Shown: one piece after another, positions 50,735-62,037 of the stretch
Numbering within the stretch: position 1 is the stretch's first letter
How the letters are laid out: each line of letters starts with the position of its first letter
Assembly: GCA_902515205.1 (NCBI GenBank)
Contig: CABXTU010000001.1
Location: 62,001-126,000, forward strand
Length of the DNA stretch: 64,000 nucleotides
Reading direction: 5' to 3'
DNA from: an uncultured Pelagibacteraceae bacterium
GTDB taxonomy: Bacteria > Pseudomonadota > Alphaproteobacteria > Pelagibacterales > Pelagibacteraceae
Program-made: the position numbers and the translations under genes
The notes under the pieces: generated by a model
Told to the model about the DNA's origin: nothing
Database searches by the model: none
What the model saw: only the letters and a program-made list of their open reading frames with translations

Positions 50735-50809
50735 TGGTGGGCCGTGTTGGTTACGCTCCAACTACCCCTGCAATGTCAATGCAGTACTCTACTATTGAGC
50801 TAACGGCCC
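50735..50809 (-). tRNA. tRNA-Val (anticodon GAC) with non-canonical D- and T-loops
   Basis: GGGCCGT/ACGGCCC acceptor, CTGCA-TTGACAT-TGCAG anticodon arm, GTTGG-AGCGTAA-CCAAC T-arm, D-loop AATAGTA, CCA encoded. Confidence 0.85.
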
Positions 50810-50816
50810 TATCAAA

Positions 50817-52637
50817 TTAACTTTCTAAAAAGCTCTTAAGTTGTTTAGATCTACTTGGATGTTTAAGTTTTCTTAGAGCTTTAGCCTCAATTTGCCTAAT
50901 TCTTTCTCTTGTAACAGAAAATTGTAGACCAACCTCTTCTAAGGTGTGATCAGTATTCATACCTACTCCAAATCTCATTCTCAAAACTCTTTCTTCCCTT
51001 GGAGTTAAAGTTGATAAAATTTTAGTTGTGGCCTCTCCTAAGTTTGATTTAATTGCTTGTTCTAATGGTGCTAAAGCTTTAGTATCTTCAATAAAATCTC
51101 CCAAGCTGCTATCTTCCTCATCTCCTACCGGTTTTTCTAAAGATACAGGTTCTTTTGAAATTTTTAAAACTTTTCTTACTTTATCCAATGGCATTCTTAA
51201 TTTTTTAGCCAATTCTTCAGGCGTTGCTTCTCTTCCAAATTCACTTAAGATCAATCTTTGAGTTCTTACTATTTTATTGATTGTTTCTATCATATGTACA
51301 GGTATTCTTATAGTTCTAGCCTGATCAGCAATTGATCTTGTAATAGCTTGTCTAATCCACCATGTAGCGTAAGTTGAAAATTTATATCCTCTTCTGTATT
51401 CGAATTTATCAACTGCTTTCATTAATCCAATATTTCCTTCTTGGATTAAGTCTAAAAATTGTAGACCTCGATTAGTATATTTTTTTGCAATTGAAATTAC
51501 TAATCTTAAGTTTGCTTCAACCATTTCTTTTTTTGCAATTCTTGACTCTTTTTCACCTTTTTGGACTCTACTAACTAATTTTTTAAATTCGGTTACAGAT
51601 ATTCCTAATTTATTGCTAATCTCTATCAATCTTTCTCTAATATTTTTGAATTCTTCCTTATTATTTGAAAAAAACTGCTTCCAAGATGAATTTGTACCCA
51701 AAAATTTTTTAAGATTGGGATTTATTTCATTTCCAATATAAAACTTAATGAATTCATTTCTTGATATTTTTTGGTCCATTGCAAGTCTCAAAAGATTTCC
51801 TTCTAAGGATATTATTTTTTTGTTTTCTATGTAGTGTTTTTGAACTAGATCTTCCAAAACCGATGGGGATAATTGAAGAGATTTAATATTTTCTAAAATT
51901 TCGTCAACAATTCTCAAATAACTTTTTTCTTTTGCGGTTGAGAAAGCCTGAGATTTTAAAACAGATTCTAATTTTTCTTTTTGATACTTAATCAATTTAT
52001 TATACTCTTTAGTTAATGTATTAACTGTTTTTAGAACTTTAGGTTTAATTTCAGTTTCCATAGCAGCAAGAGTTGGATTAAACTCTTCTTCATCACTGTC
52101 ACTAGAACTTTCATCTGCTTCACCAGAATTTTTTTGTTTCGCACTAGGGCCAGTGGACTCATCTTCCATGTAGTTAGTATCAATATCTATTATTTCTCTG
52201 ACTAAAATTTCATCTTTTTGCAATTTATCATTCCAGTCAAAAAACTGTTGTGCAGTTATAGGGCTTTGTGCAAGAGCAATAAGCATTACATCTTTACCTG
52301 CCTCTATTCTTTTTGCGATTGCAATTTCTCCCTCCCTAGAGAGTAGCTCAACTCCACCCATTTCCCTTAAATACATTCTTATTGGGTCATCACTTTTTTC
52401 TATAGTTTTGCCTTCCTCTTTTGAAGAACCTTCCTTTTTTCTTAAAACTTTATAATCAGATTTTTTTTCTACAAGTGTTACTTTTTCATCAAGAATATGA
52501 ATGAAAGCTTGGGATAGATTTTGATCAGAAAGATTTCTTTTTCCTAGAGATTTACTAAGTTCTTCATAAGTTATAAATCCTCTATGAGTTCCTCGACCCA
52601 TTAATCGTGCAAATGATTTAGTTATAATTCTTTCCAC
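50817..52637 (-). CDS. rpoD: RNA polymerase sigma factor RpoD (sigma70)
   Basis: [81 protein letters not shown]. Confidence 0.98.
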   Translation of the reverse strand: MERIITKSFARLMGRGTHRGFITYEELSKSLGKRNLSDQNLSQAFIHILDEKVTLVEKKSDYKVLRKKEGSSKEEGKTIEKSDDPIRMYLREMGGVELLSREGEIAIAKRIEAGKDVMLIALAQSPITAQQFFDWNDKLQKDEILVREIIDIDTNYMEDESTGPSAKQKNSGEADESSSDSDEEEFNPTLAAMETEIKPKVLKTVNTLTKEYNKLIKYQKEKLESVLKSQAFSTAKEKSYLRIVDEILENIKSLQLSPSVLEDLVQKHYIENKKIISLEGNLLRLAMDQKISRNEFIKFYIGNEINPNLKKFLGTNSSWKQFFSNNKEEFKNIRERLIEISNKLGISVTEFKKLVSRVQKGEKESRIAKKEMVEANLRLVISIAKKYTNRGLQFLDLIQEGNIGLMKAVDKFEYRRGYKFSTYATWWIRQAITRSIADQARTIRIPVHMIETINKIVRTQRLILSEFGREATPEELAKKLRMPLDKVRKVLKISKEPVSLEKPVGDEEDSSLGDFIEDTKALAPLEQAIKSNLGEATTKILSTLTPREERVLRMRFGVGMNTDHTLEEVGLQFSVTRERIRQIEAKALRKLKHPSRSKQLKSFLES

Positions 52638-52703
52638 AGCTATTAATTTGAAGAGTCTTATATAATATCAAATCCGTAAAAATCCATTGCTAAATTTACA
52701 AAA

Positions 52704-54479
52704 TTAATTGATTTTTCTCTCATTTTTTAACTCTTTAAGCTTATTGAATGTTGTTTCACTCATATCTTCTGAAAATTTTGATTCTAGCTCTTGGATTCTA
52801 AATTCCAAGTCAAAATTGAATAAATCTTTAGAAATATCATCCAATAATTCTATGATTTGATTTTCATCTTCAGGCTTATTTTTTAAGATATGTTTAATTG
52901 GTGCAAACTTATTTATTTTGCTCAATATCTGCTCGTCTAATTTTAAGTCTTTTATCGTAATTTGTTCCCCTGATTTTAATTTTTCAATTATTATACTTAG
53001 CACTTGTTTATTTATTTCTGTAAAAAATTTTATATCTTCAATTAAATGAATATTTACTTGCAATAATGAAAGGTTGTTTAAAACTAAATACAAAAAAGAA
53101 AATTCTTTAAGTTCAACGCTTGAAATTGATTGGCTGTCTTTAAAATATTTTTTTGTGGATTCCAAAGATTTTGTTTTTTTTACATAATACTTTTGTTTAT
53201 ACTTATTTGAATGAGGTGTTAATTCTGCTATTTTTTCTAAAAAGTATTCTAAAATATATTTCCTAATAAAATCATCTTTAATGGTACTAGCTATTGATCT
53301 AAGTTTTTTTTCAAAAATTGCCATAGATGAAGGATTATTTTCAGTTTGCTTCTTGTAATGACTAAAAATAAACTGGTGTATAGATATTTTAGCTTTTTTT
53401 GTAAAATCTATAAAATGATTCTTTCCGTTTTTATTAACAAAACTATCAGGATCTTCATTATCAGGCAAAAATAAGAATGAAATTTGTTTTTCAGGTTTTA
53501 ACTCTTTGAGAGAATTTTCAGCAGCTCTCACTGCTGCTTTGTAACCACTCTCATCTCCGTCAAAACAAATAATGATTTCATCAAAAAACTGACACATAGT
53601 CAAAATTTGCTTATCTGTTAATGATGTGCCCAGATTTGCCACAACGTTTTCAATTCCATTTTTGCTTAAACCCACAACATCCATGTAGCCTTCAACTAAA
53701 TAAATGTGATTTAATTTGTTTGATAACTTTCTAGCCAAATCTAGATTATATAAATTAGAGCCTTTTTTAAAAAAGTTAGTCTCTGGTGAATTAATATATT
53801 TTGCTAAATAATCTAGTTTTTCAATTATTCGTCCACCTAAAGCTATTGGTTGTCCTGAAATATTATTAATTGGAAAAATTAATCTACCTTTAAATCTTTC
53901 AACATAAACTTTTTTTTTTTCATCCAAATAGAATAAACCACTTTCAATCAGTGTTTTTTCATTAAATTCTTTTTTTAATTCATTAAATAAATTTGGATTT
54001 TTTTTTATATATCCAATTTTAAATTTTTTAACTTCTTCTTTGCTTAAAAATCTATTTTTCAAATAATCTCTTACATTTGAGTAATCATCATTTTTTAACA
54101 GCTCACTATGATAAAAATCAACATACTTGCTATAAATAGAAAGATAATCTTTCCATTTTTTTTCTCTCTCTTCATCTTGTTTAGAAAACATATAAGGTTG
54201 CATTCCTGCCAACTGAGCAAGATGTTTAACTGCCTCACCAAATTTAAAATTTTGAGTTTTCATTATAAAATCAAAAATATTTCCATGCTCTGATGTTGCA
54301 AAGCAATGATAAAATTCTTTTTCATCGTTTACTGTAAATGACGGTGTTTTCTCATTTTTAAATGGAGATAAACCAACATATTCTTTTCCTCTTTTTTTCA
54401 AAGAAACAGATTTTGATACGACTGTTGAAACTTTTAATCTTGTTTTAATTTCATCAAGATATTCTTTGGGATATTTCAT
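52704..54479 (-). CDS. dnaG: DNA primase DnaG
   Basis: PFKNEKTPSFTVN, YLVEGYMDVVGL, FDGDESGYKAA TOPRIM motifs. Confidence 0.95.
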   Translation of the reverse strand: MKYPKEYLDEIKTRLKVSTVVSKSVSLKKRGKEYVGLSPFKNEKTPSFTVNDEKEFYHCFATSEHGNIFDFIMKTQNFKFGEAVKHLAQLAGMQPYMFSKQDEEREKKWKDYLSIYSKYVDFYHSELLKNDDYSNVRDYLKNRFLSKEEVKKFKIGYIKKNPNLFNELKKEFNEKTLIESGLFYLDEKKKVYVERFKGRLIFPINNISGQPIALGGRIIEKLDYLAKYINSPETNFFKKGSNLYNLDLARKLSNKLNHIYLVEGYMDVVGLSKNGIENVVANLGTSLTDKQILTMCQFFDEIIICFDGDESGYKAAVRAAENSLKELKPEKQISFLFLPDNEDPDSFVNKNGKNHFIDFTKKAKISIHQFIFSHYKKQTENNPSSMAIFEKKLRSIASTIKDDFIRKYILEYFLEKIAELTPHSNKYKQKYYVKKTKSLESTKKYFKDSQSISSVELKEFSFLYLVLNNLSLLQVNIHLIEDIKFFTEINKQVLSIIIEKLKSGEQITIKDLKLDEQILSKINKFAPIKHILKNKPEDENQIIELLDDISKDLFNFDLEFRIQELESKFSEDMSETTFNKLKELKNERKIN

Positions 54480-54940
54480 TAATTATTTAACAATTCTTTT
54501 ATTAAAGGACCAGCTTTAGCAAAATCGATTTCATCAGCATGTAGTTTTTTCAGCTCTCCCATTACTTTACCCATATCTTTAATTGAAATAGCTCCAAGTT
54601 TTGAAATTATCTCTCCACATATTTTTTTGGTTTCCTCATCATTTAATTGTTTGGGTAAAAATTCTATTAAAATATTGTATTCGTTTTGCTCAACTTCTAA
54701 AAGATCTATTCTGTTATTTTTTTTATAAATATCTATTGATTCGGCTCTTTGCTTGACCATTTTTTTTAGGAGCTTCTTTATATCCTCATCATTGGTCTCT
54801 TTTTTATCAGGACCAGATCTATTTAATATATCCAGATCCTTTATTGATGACAAAATTAACCTATAAGTTGCGATTTTCGTTTTATCTTTAGCCTTTAAGG
54901 CGTTTTTATATCCAGTTTCGATTGTTTCTTTTAATGGCAT
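54479..54940 (-). CDS. yqeY: YqeY/GatB-related protein
   Basis: FLPKQLNDEETKKI, MGKVMGELKK pattern. Confidence 0.9.
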   Translation of the reverse strand: MPLKETIETGYKNALKAKDKTKIATYRLILSSIKDLDILNRSGPDKKETNDEDIKKLLKKMVKQRAESIDIYKKNNRIDLLEVEQNEYNILIEFLPKQLNDEETKKICGEIISKLGAISIKDMGKVMGELKKLHADEIDFAKAGPLIKELLNN

Positions 54941-55065
54941 AATTTTTAATCTACTGCAAAGATAAAAATCTTCAAAAGAAAAATTGTTTTTTTACAATTT
55001 TATAATACATCTCTGTTGCGATAATAAATCAATTATTGTATTAACCTTTAACTTATGAGTTGTAA

Positions 55066-56259
55066 TTGATCAAAAAAGCAAAAAAAACTAACTCAAAAAA
55101 ATCTCAAATCAATACAGGTATTTTAGTTCTTGAAAATAAGAAGGTTTTTAAAGGTATTGGCATTGGTTATCAAGGAGAAGCTACGGGGGAAGTTTGCTTT
55201 AATACTTCTTTAACTGGATACCAAGAAATAATATCAGATCCTTCGTATGCAGGACAAATTATAAATTTTACATTTCCACACATTGGGAATGTTGGGACTA
55301 ACAAAGAAGACTTCGAGTCTGATAAGGTATGGACTAAAGGAGTAATTTTTAATTCTGAGATAACTTCACCATCAAACTACAGATCATTTCAACATTTAGA
55401 TTCTTGGCTTAAAAAAAATAAAATAGTTGGAATTACGGGCTTAGATACGAGAAGTTTAACTAATTTTATTAGAGATAAAGGTGCCCCAAAAGGAAGCATT
55501 GCTTACTCAAAAAAAGGTAAATTTAATATTAGTAAACTCACAAATTTAACAATAAAATGGAGTGGATTAAAAAATTTAGATCTCGCAGAGAAAGTAACCA
55601 CACCAAAAAATTATATTTGGAAAGGGCTTCAGACTTGGAAAAAAGAATTTGGTTATAAAAAAAATAATAAAAATTCTTTACATGTTGTTGCTATTGATTA
55701 CGGAATAAAGAAAAATATCTTAAGATATTTTTCTGATTTTAATTGCAAGGTAACTGTAGTTTCCTGTAAAACATCCGCTAAAAAAATTCTAGCACTAAAT
55801 CCAAATGGTATTTTCTTATCTAACGGTCCAGGAGATCCAGCAGCAACAGGTAAATATGCAATTAAAATAATTAATGATTTAATTAGAAAACATCTACCGT
55901 TGTTTGGTATCTGTCTTGGTCATCAAATTCTTGCATTGACATTAGGTGGTAAAACAAAGAAAATGAAATTAGGACATAGGGGTGCAAACCATCCTGTTAA
56001 AAATTTAATAAATGATAATGTAGAAATTACTAGCCAAAACCATGGTTTTGAGGTTGTTAAAGAAAGTTTGCCTAAAAATATTGAAATTACTCATAAATCT
56101 TTATTTGATCATAGTATTGAGGGTATAAGATTAAAAAATAAACCTGTGTTTTCTGTTCAATATCATCCAGAATCTAACCCTGGTCCACAAGATAGCGTAT
56201 ATTTGTTTGAAGAATTTATTAACAGTATGAAAAAAAATGCCAAAAAGAAAAGACCTTAA
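55066..56259 (+). CDS. carA: Carbamoyl-phosphate synthase small subunit
   Basis: [50 protein letters not shown]. Confidence 0.98.
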   Translation: MIKKAKKTNSKKSQINTGILVLENKKVFKGIGIGYQGEATGEVCFNTSLTGYQEIISDPSYAGQIINFTFPHIGNVGTNKEDFESDKVWTKGVIFNSEITSPSNYRSFQHLDSWLKKNKIVGITGLDTRSLTNFIRDKGAPKGSIAYSKKGKFNISKLTNLTIKWSGLKNLDLAEKVTTPKNYIWKGLQTWKKEFGYKKNNKNSLHVVAIDYGIKKNILRYFSDFNCKVTVVSCKTSAKKILALNPNGIFLSNGPGDPAATGKYAIKIINDLIRKHLPLFGICLGHQILALTLGGKTKKMKLGHRGANHPVKNLINDNVEITSQNHGFEVVKESLPKNIEITHKSLFDHSIEGIRLKNKPVFSVQYHPESNPGPQDSVYLFEEFINSMKKNAKKKRP

Positions 56260-59200
56260 AAAAATATTAGTTGTTGGTGCTGGACCAATTATCATTGGCC
56301 AAGCTTGTGAATTTGATTATTCAGGAACACAGGCCTGTAAAGCACTGAGAGATGAGGGTTACAAAGTTGTTTTAATTAATTCAAATCCAGCTACAATTAT
56401 GACAGATCCTGATGTTGCAGATAAAACTTATATAGAGCCTATTACTCTAGAAGTTTTAGAAAAAATTCTAAAAAAAGAAAAACCTAATGCAATTCTGCCA
56501 ACTATGGGTGGTCAAACTGCTCTTAACCTTGCCATTGAAGCTGAAAAAAAAGGAATTTTAAAAAAATATAAAATCGAATTAATAGGAGCAAATTCAAAAG
56601 CAATTTCTAACGCAGAAGATAGAAAAAAATTCAGAAAAAATATGATAGATATTGGTTTAGATTTACCTAAATCTGAAATTATTAATAACATTAACCAATC
56701 ATCAAAAGTTTTAAAAAAAATAGGTTTACCAGCAATTATTAGACCTGCATTTACACTTGGAGGTCTAGGAGGAGGAATAGCAAAAAATAAAAAGGAGTAC
56801 TTACGAATCATTAAAAATGGTTTGCACGAATCTCCTGTTAACCAAGTTTTAGTTGAAGAATGCTTGGAGGGTTGGAAAGAATTCGAAATGGAAGTTGTGA
56901 GAGATAAAAAAGATAATTGTATAATCATATGCTCAATTGAAAATGTTGATCCAATGGGAATACACACGGGTGACTCCGTCACGGTAGCTCCAGCTCTTAC
57001 ATTAACTGATAAAGAATATCAGATAATGAGAAACGCTTCTATTGCATGCTTGAGAAAAATTGGAGTTGAAACAGGTGGTTCGAATGTTCAGTTTGCTATC
57101 AATCCAAAAAATGGTCGTATGGTTATAATTGAGATGAACCCAAGAGTATCGAGGTCATCAGCCCTTGCATCAAAAGCAACAGGATTCCCAATTGCAAAGG
57201 TTGCTGCTAAACTTGCAGTTGGCTACACATTAGATGAATTGAAAAATGAAATCACCAAAGTAACTCCAGCATCATTTGAACCAAGTATCGATTATGTGGT
57301 AACTAAAATTCCAAGATTTACTTTTGAAAAATTTTCAACTTCTCCAACAATCTTAGGTACATCAATGAAGTCTGTTGGAGAAGCCATGGCAATCGGTAGA
57401 AATTTTAAAGAGTCGCTGCAAAAAGCTTTGGTCTCTCTTGAAACAGGTTTTTCAGGTTTAGATAGAATATTTTATTTAAGTAAAAAACAAATTGAAAAAA
57501 AACTTAAAGAAAATATTCCAAATAAATTATTACTAGTGGCTGAAGCAATCAGAAAGAAAATAGATTTAAAAAGAATATTTATGTTATCTAAAATTGATCC
57601 TTGGTTTTTAGAGCAAATAAAAGAAATAGTAGATAGTGAAATAGAAATTAAGGGCAATGGACTTCCTAATAATTATAATGAGTTAAACAGGATAAAATCA
57701 ATTGGTTTTTCTGATAAAAAATTAGCAGAATTAACTGGTACCTCGGAATATATAATAAGACAAAAAAGGACTGCCTTTAAAATTTTACCAGTCTTCAAAA
57801 AAGTTGATACATGCGCAGCTGAATTTAAATCCTTCACACCCTATATGTACTCAACTTATCAAAGAAATTTTTCAATAAATTCTGAATGTGAGGCTGACCC
57901 GTCAGATAAAAGAAAAATTATAATATTAGGAGGAGGACCTAATAGAATAGGACAAGGGATTGAATTTGATTATTGCTGTTGCCAGGCAAGTTTTTCACTG
58001 AAAGAAGCAGGTTTTGAAACCATCATGGTTAATTGTAATCCTGAAACAGTTTCAACTGATTATGATACAAGTGACAGATTATATTTTGAACCCTTAAAAG
58101 AGGAGTATGTTTTTAATATAATCAAAAAAGAAAAAGAGAAAGGTAATCTAATTGGTGTTATTACACAATTTGGTGGTCAAACTCCAATTAAACTAGCTAA
58201 GTTTTTGTATGACAATAAACTCCCAATATTAGGAACACAATATACTTCAATTGATCTAGCAGAGGACAGAGATCGATTTAGAAACCTTCTTAATAAATTA
58301 AAACTTAAACAAGCAGAAAGTGGAATTGCAAAAACTTACAAACAAGCAATCCAAATATCTGAGAAAATTGGCTTGCCATTAATGGTAAGACCCTCTTATG
58401 TATTGGGTGGAAGAGCAATGGAAATTGTTCATGAAAAAACTCAACTTAAAAAATTTGTTCAAGAAGCATTTAAAGCTGCAGAAGATAACCCAATTTTAAT
58501 AGATAAGTTTATTAATCACGCTATGGAAGTTGATGTAGATGCAATATCTGACGGGATACAAGTACATGTTGCTGGTATTATGCAACATATAGAGGAAGCT
58601 GGAATTCATTCGGGAGACTCAGCTTGCAGCTTACCTCCTGTATCAATTAAACCTTATTTAATAAAAGAAATTGAAAATCAAACAAAAAAATTAGCTTTAG
58701 CATTAAAGGTTAAAGGTTTCATGAATATTCAGTTTGCTATTAAAAAAGATGAAATTTATGTTATCGAAGTAAACCCGAGGGCAAGTAGAACGGTACCATT
58801 TGTTTCAAAAGCAAAAGGTCTACCTTTTGCAAAAATTGCTTCAAGAGTAATGGCTGGAGAAAAATTATCTAAGTTTAATTTAAAAGATAAATTTAATGGT
58901 ATGTTTGCTGTCAAAGAGGCAGTGTTTCCATTTAATAAATTTCCTAATAGTGATTTACTTTTGGGTCCTGAAATGAAATCAACTGGGGAAGTTATGGGAT
59001 TTGATAAAAACTTTGGAATGGCGTTTGCTAAAAGTCAAATAGCTTCAGCTAACTCTTTACCTAAGCAAGGTCTTGCTTTTATTTCTTTAAAAAATTCTCA
59101 TAAAGACGAGGGAATTGGTTTAGCAAAAGAATTAATAAAACTTAAATTTTCTCTGTGTGCTACAAAGGGAACTGCAGAATATATAAAAAAACATGGCATG

Positions 59201-59461
59201 AGATGTAAAATTATAAACAAGGTCAGCAGTGGTTCTCCTCACATAGTTGATGTTTTAGACTCTAAGAAAATTGCATTGGTAATAAACACTGGAGGTGGAA
59301 ATAGTGAACACAGACTAAATGATGCAATTGCTCTTAGAAGAGGCACGCTTAAAAACAAAGTTCCTTATTGTACTAATATGTCAACTGCTTTAGCATGTTT
59401 AGAGGCTATTAAATCTCTTAAAACTAAAAAATTAGAAGTCAATTCTCTACAGGATATTTAA
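56237..59461 (+). CDS. carB: Carbamoyl-phosphate synthase large subunit
   Basis: [24 protein letters not shown], duplicated ATP-grasp halves, MGS domain at the C-terminus. Confidence 0.98.
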   Translation: MPKRKDLKKILVVGAGPIIIGQACEFDYSGTQACKALRDEGYKVVLINSNPATIMTDPDVADKTYIEPITLEVLEKILKKEKPNAILPTMGGQTALNLAIEAEKKGILKKYKIELIGANSKAISNAEDRKKFRKNMIDIGLDLPKSEIINNINQSSKVLKKIGLPAIIRPAFTLGGLGGGIAKNKKEYLRIIKNGLHESPVNQVLVEECLEGWKEFEMEVVRDKKDNCIIICSIENVDPMGIHTGDSVTVAPALTLTDKEYQIMRNASIACLRKIGVETGGSNVQFAINPKNGRMVIIEMNPRVSRSSALASKATGFPIAKVAAKLAVGYTLDELKNEITKVTPASFEPSIDYVVTKIPRFTFEKFSTSPTILGTSMKSVGEAMAIGRNFKESLQKALVSLETGFSGLDRIFYLSKKQIEKKLKENIPNKLLLVAEAIRKKIDLKRIFMLSKIDPWFLEQIKEIVDSEIEIKGNGLPNNYNELNRIKSIGFSDKKLAELTGTSEYIIRQKRTAFKILPVFKKVDTCAAEFKSFTPYMYSTYQRNFSINSECEADPSDKRKIIILGGGPNRIGQGIEFDYCCCQASFSLKEAGFETIMVNCNPETVSTDYDTSDRLYFEPLKEEYVFNIIKKEKEKGNLIGVITQFGGQTPIKLAKFLYDNKLPILGTQYTSIDLAEDRDRFRNLLNKLKLKQAESGIAKTYKQAIQISEKIGLPLMVRPSYVLGGRAMEIVHEKTQLKKFVQEAFKAAEDNPILIDKFINHAMEVDVDAISDGIQVHVAGIMQHIEEAGIHSGDSACSLPPVSIKPYLIKEIENQTKKLALALKVKGFMNIQFAIKKDEIYVIEVNPRASRTVPFVSKAKGLPFAKIASRVMAGEKLSKFNLKDKFNGMFAVKEAVFPFNKFPNSDLLLGPEMKSTGEVMGFDKNFGMAFAKSQIASANSLPKQGLAFISLKNSHKDEGIGLAKELIKLKFSLCATKGTAEYIKKHGMRCKIINKVSSGSPHIVDVLDSKKIALVINTGGGNSEHRLNDAIALRRGTLKNKVPYCTNMSTALACLEAIKSLKTKKLEVNSLQDI

Positions 59462-60123
59462 GTATTTACTTTCCAATCAGTTTCGAAAGTCACATAATTT
59501 ACTTGAACACATCTTCTTTCTTTAACGATTTTCTTCTTTTCCATGCCGTGCCAAGTATTTGGTCCACTTGTGAATAAATATCCATAATTATGTTTATAAG
59601 GAACTGTTTTTACTTTTTCTAATTTCTCATTATAAAAATCTGTGCCTAGACTTTCAGACTCGTTTGCATTATTTACAAAAATTAATCCTGACATTAATTT
59701 TTCCTTAATATCACAATGAGGCTTAAGCCAAAAGCCCTCTCGATCACAAATAACTTCCAATCGAACAAATGAATTTGCCAAATCCTTATTTATCATTTTT
59801 GAAATTTTTTCATAAACTTCTTTAGACTGAAGTTCATTTATAAATTTTACTAAATGTGGGAATCTTGATGCGTTTTCTTTAGTTACAAAACACCTAAACT
59901 TGATTGCCTTACCACCTGAGGAATCTCCTTTTCTAAACTCAGCAGCACCTCCATCAATCGCTCTTGTTCCATCATAACTTAAGTTATGTTTACTAACATC
60001 TGGTATATCTGCTTTAATAATTTCTTCTATAGCAGAATCAGTAAGTGCATCGTAATACTCATAATGTTCAAATGGAAATTCATGTTTTTTGGATTGCTTT
60101 TGAATTGAATTGATAAAAGACAT
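59458..60123 (-). CDS. 2-oxoglutarate/Fe(II)-dependent oxygenase-like protein
   Basis: [20 protein letters not shown] and [25 protein letters not shown] (HxD...H...R pattern). Confidence 0.7.
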   Translation of the reverse strand: MSFINSIQKQSKKHEFPFEHYEYYDALTDSAIEEIIKADIPDVSKHNLSYDGTRAIDGGAAEFRKGDSSGGKAIKFRCFVTKENASRFPHLVKFINELQSKEVYEKISKMINKDLANSFVRLEVICDREGFWLKPHCDIKEKLMSGLIFVNNANESESLGTDFYNEKLEKVKTVPYKHNYGYLFTSGPNTWHGMEKKKIVKERRCVQVNYVTFETDWKVNT

Positions 60124-61067
60124 TAGGAATTAATTTTTTGTTTAATTATTTTTGCTACTCTATTAGTTTCATCTAGTTTTTGATAGTTCCAATTTTCCTC
60201 TTCCTCACCTAAATTTCTAATTATATTTAATTCTCTAAATAATTTTCTAAATTTTTGGAATCTTTTATCATTTTTTTTAGGTGAAATATTTGCGACATAA
60301 ATAGGTTTTCCAGTTAAAGCTGCCTCGGAAATCATAGAGCTCGAGTCACAGGTTACCACTATATTCTGAGATATTGATAAAGCAGATAAATAAGCTTTTT
60401 TATCAATATTATCTATAATTGTGTGATTTTCGCCAAAATATTCTTTAGCATATTTAATTGAATTTTTTGGTGTTCTCATAGATGGAATGACAATAAGCTG
60501 AGAATCATTTTTTTTTAAAAAATTATTTAAAAGTAAGAAAATATTTTTGATATTTTTAAAAGAATAGTCATAGTACTTAGTTGGACCACCTAAAATTAAA
60601 GTGCAAATTTTTCTTTGATCTTTTTTAATAAATGAATCTAAGTAATCTTTATTCTTAGTTATTTCATCATTTGTAAGATAGTGAATCGCGCCTTTCGTAT
60701 TAATTACATTTTGACCATTTATAGAGTCATGTTCAGGAGCAACTATAAAATCGAAGTTATTGAAATTTACTTTTGGATCTTGAATATGAATACTAAATAC
60801 TTTTTTTTTGGAACTATTTTTAAGATGAATTGAGGGAATTACACTTTTGCGGCCACAAGAAATAATCACATCAAAATCAGACTGGTTAACTTTTCTGTAA
60901 ACAATTTGTGAAATTGGTGTGAGTTTTGGAGGAATCATTTTCCAAAAATTATTTGGTTCAACTGTGTGGTGTGTAAAATCTATATCTAAAGCTTTTGCTA
61001 AACCCTCTACTTGGCTAATCATGCCATGCATGCCTTGAGTTAATAATATACCTTTTAATTTGTTCAT
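60123..61067 (-). CDS. ELM1/GtrOC1-like putative glycosyltransferase
   Basis: DVIISCGRKSVIPSIHLKN, FIVAPEHDSINGQNVINTKGAIH, VTCDSSSMISEAALTGKPIYV. Confidence 0.8.
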   Translation of the reverse strand: MNKLKGILLTQGMHGMISQVEGLAKALDIDFTHHTVEPNNFWKMIPPKLTPISQIVYRKVNQSDFDVIISCGRKSVIPSIHLKNSSKKKVFSIHIQDPKVNFNNFDFIVAPEHDSINGQNVINTKGAIHYLTNDEITKNKDYLDSFIKKDQRKICTLILGGPTKYYDYSFKNIKNIFLLLNNFLKKNDSQLIVIPSMRTPKNSIKYAKEYFGENHTIIDNIDKKAYLSALSISQNIVVTCDSSSMISEAALTGKPIYVANISPKKNDKRFQKFRKLFRELNIIRNLGEEEENWNYQKLDETNRVAKIIKQKINS

Positions 61068-61088
61068 TAATTACTATATAGCTGTCAT

Positions 61089-62036
61089 ATGAGTCAAAAT
61101 CCAACTAAACACACAAAAGTGTTAATAATTGGATCCGGTCCAGCTGGTTACACAGCTGCAGTTTATGCTGCTCGTGCAATGTTAAACCCAATTTTGGTTT
61201 ATGGATCTGAGCCTGGAGGTCAATTAACAACAACTACTGATGTTGAAAATTATCCTGGGTTTGCTGATGTTATTCAAGGACCTTGGTTAATGAATCAAAT
61301 GAAAGAGCAAGCAAAAGCAGTTGGTACTGAGATGATAGAGGATCATATTGGGTCGGTAAATTTAAAATCGACTCCATTTGAAGCAATTGGTGATAGTGGT
61401 CAAAAATTTACTGCAGATAGTATTATTATTTCAACTGGTGCTCAAGCGAGATGGTTAAACATAAAATCAGAGCAAGAATTTAGAGGTTTTGGAGTGTCCG
61501 CATGTGCTACATGTGATGGATTTTTTTTTAAAGAAAAAGAAGTGGCAGTTGTTGGTGGTGGTAATGCTGCTGTAGAGGAAGCAATGTTTCTTACGAAGTT
61601 TGCTTCGAAGGTCAAATTAATTCACAGACGTGATAGTCTGAGAGCAGAAAAAATGCTTCAAAAAAAATTAATGGAAAACAAAAAAATTGAAATTATTTGG
61701 GATACTGTAATTGAAGACGTGATAGGTGATAAAGAACCTAAAAATGTTAAAGGTATTAAAGTAAAAAATGTAAAAACAAATAAAATTGAAGAAATCAAAG
61801 TTGATGGTTTATTTGTTGCAATTGGTCATGATCCAGCAACTTCATTATTTAAAGATCAATTGAAAATGGATGATGAAGGATATTTGATCACCAAACCAGA
61901 CTCTACTGAAACTAATATTCCTGGAGTTTATGCTGCAGGAGATGTGAAGGACAAAACATTTAGACAAGCTGTAACCGCTGCAGGTATGGGATGTATGGCT
62001 GCACTTGAGGCTGAAAACCATCTTTCGCATAAGTAA
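61089..62036 (+). CDS. trxB: Thioredoxin-disulfide reductase
   Basis: IIGSGPAGYTAAVYAARA, SACATCDGFFF (CxxC), VVGGGNAAVEEAMFL, YAAGDVKDKTFRQAVTAAGMGCMAALEAE. Confidence 0.98.
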   Translation: MSQNPTKHTKVLIIGSGPAGYTAAVYAARAMLNPILVYGSEPGGQLTTTTDVENYPGFADVIQGPWLMNQMKEQAKAVGTEMIEDHIGSVNLKSTPFEAIGDSGQKFTADSIIISTGAQARWLNIKSEQEFRGFGVSACATCDGFFFKEKEVAVVGGGNAAVEEAMFLTKFASKVKLIHRRDSLRAEKMLQKKLMENKKIEIIWDTVIEDVIGDKEPKNVKGIKVKNVKTNKIEEIKVDGLFVAIGHDPATSLFKDQLKMDDEGYLITKPDSTETNIPGVYAAGDVKDKTFRQAVTAAGMGCMAALEAENHLSHK

Positions 62037-62037
62037 A

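Noticed and set aside
56512-56982. 156-aa minus-strand ORF
   Set aside because: Antisense to carB; no recognisable protein features.
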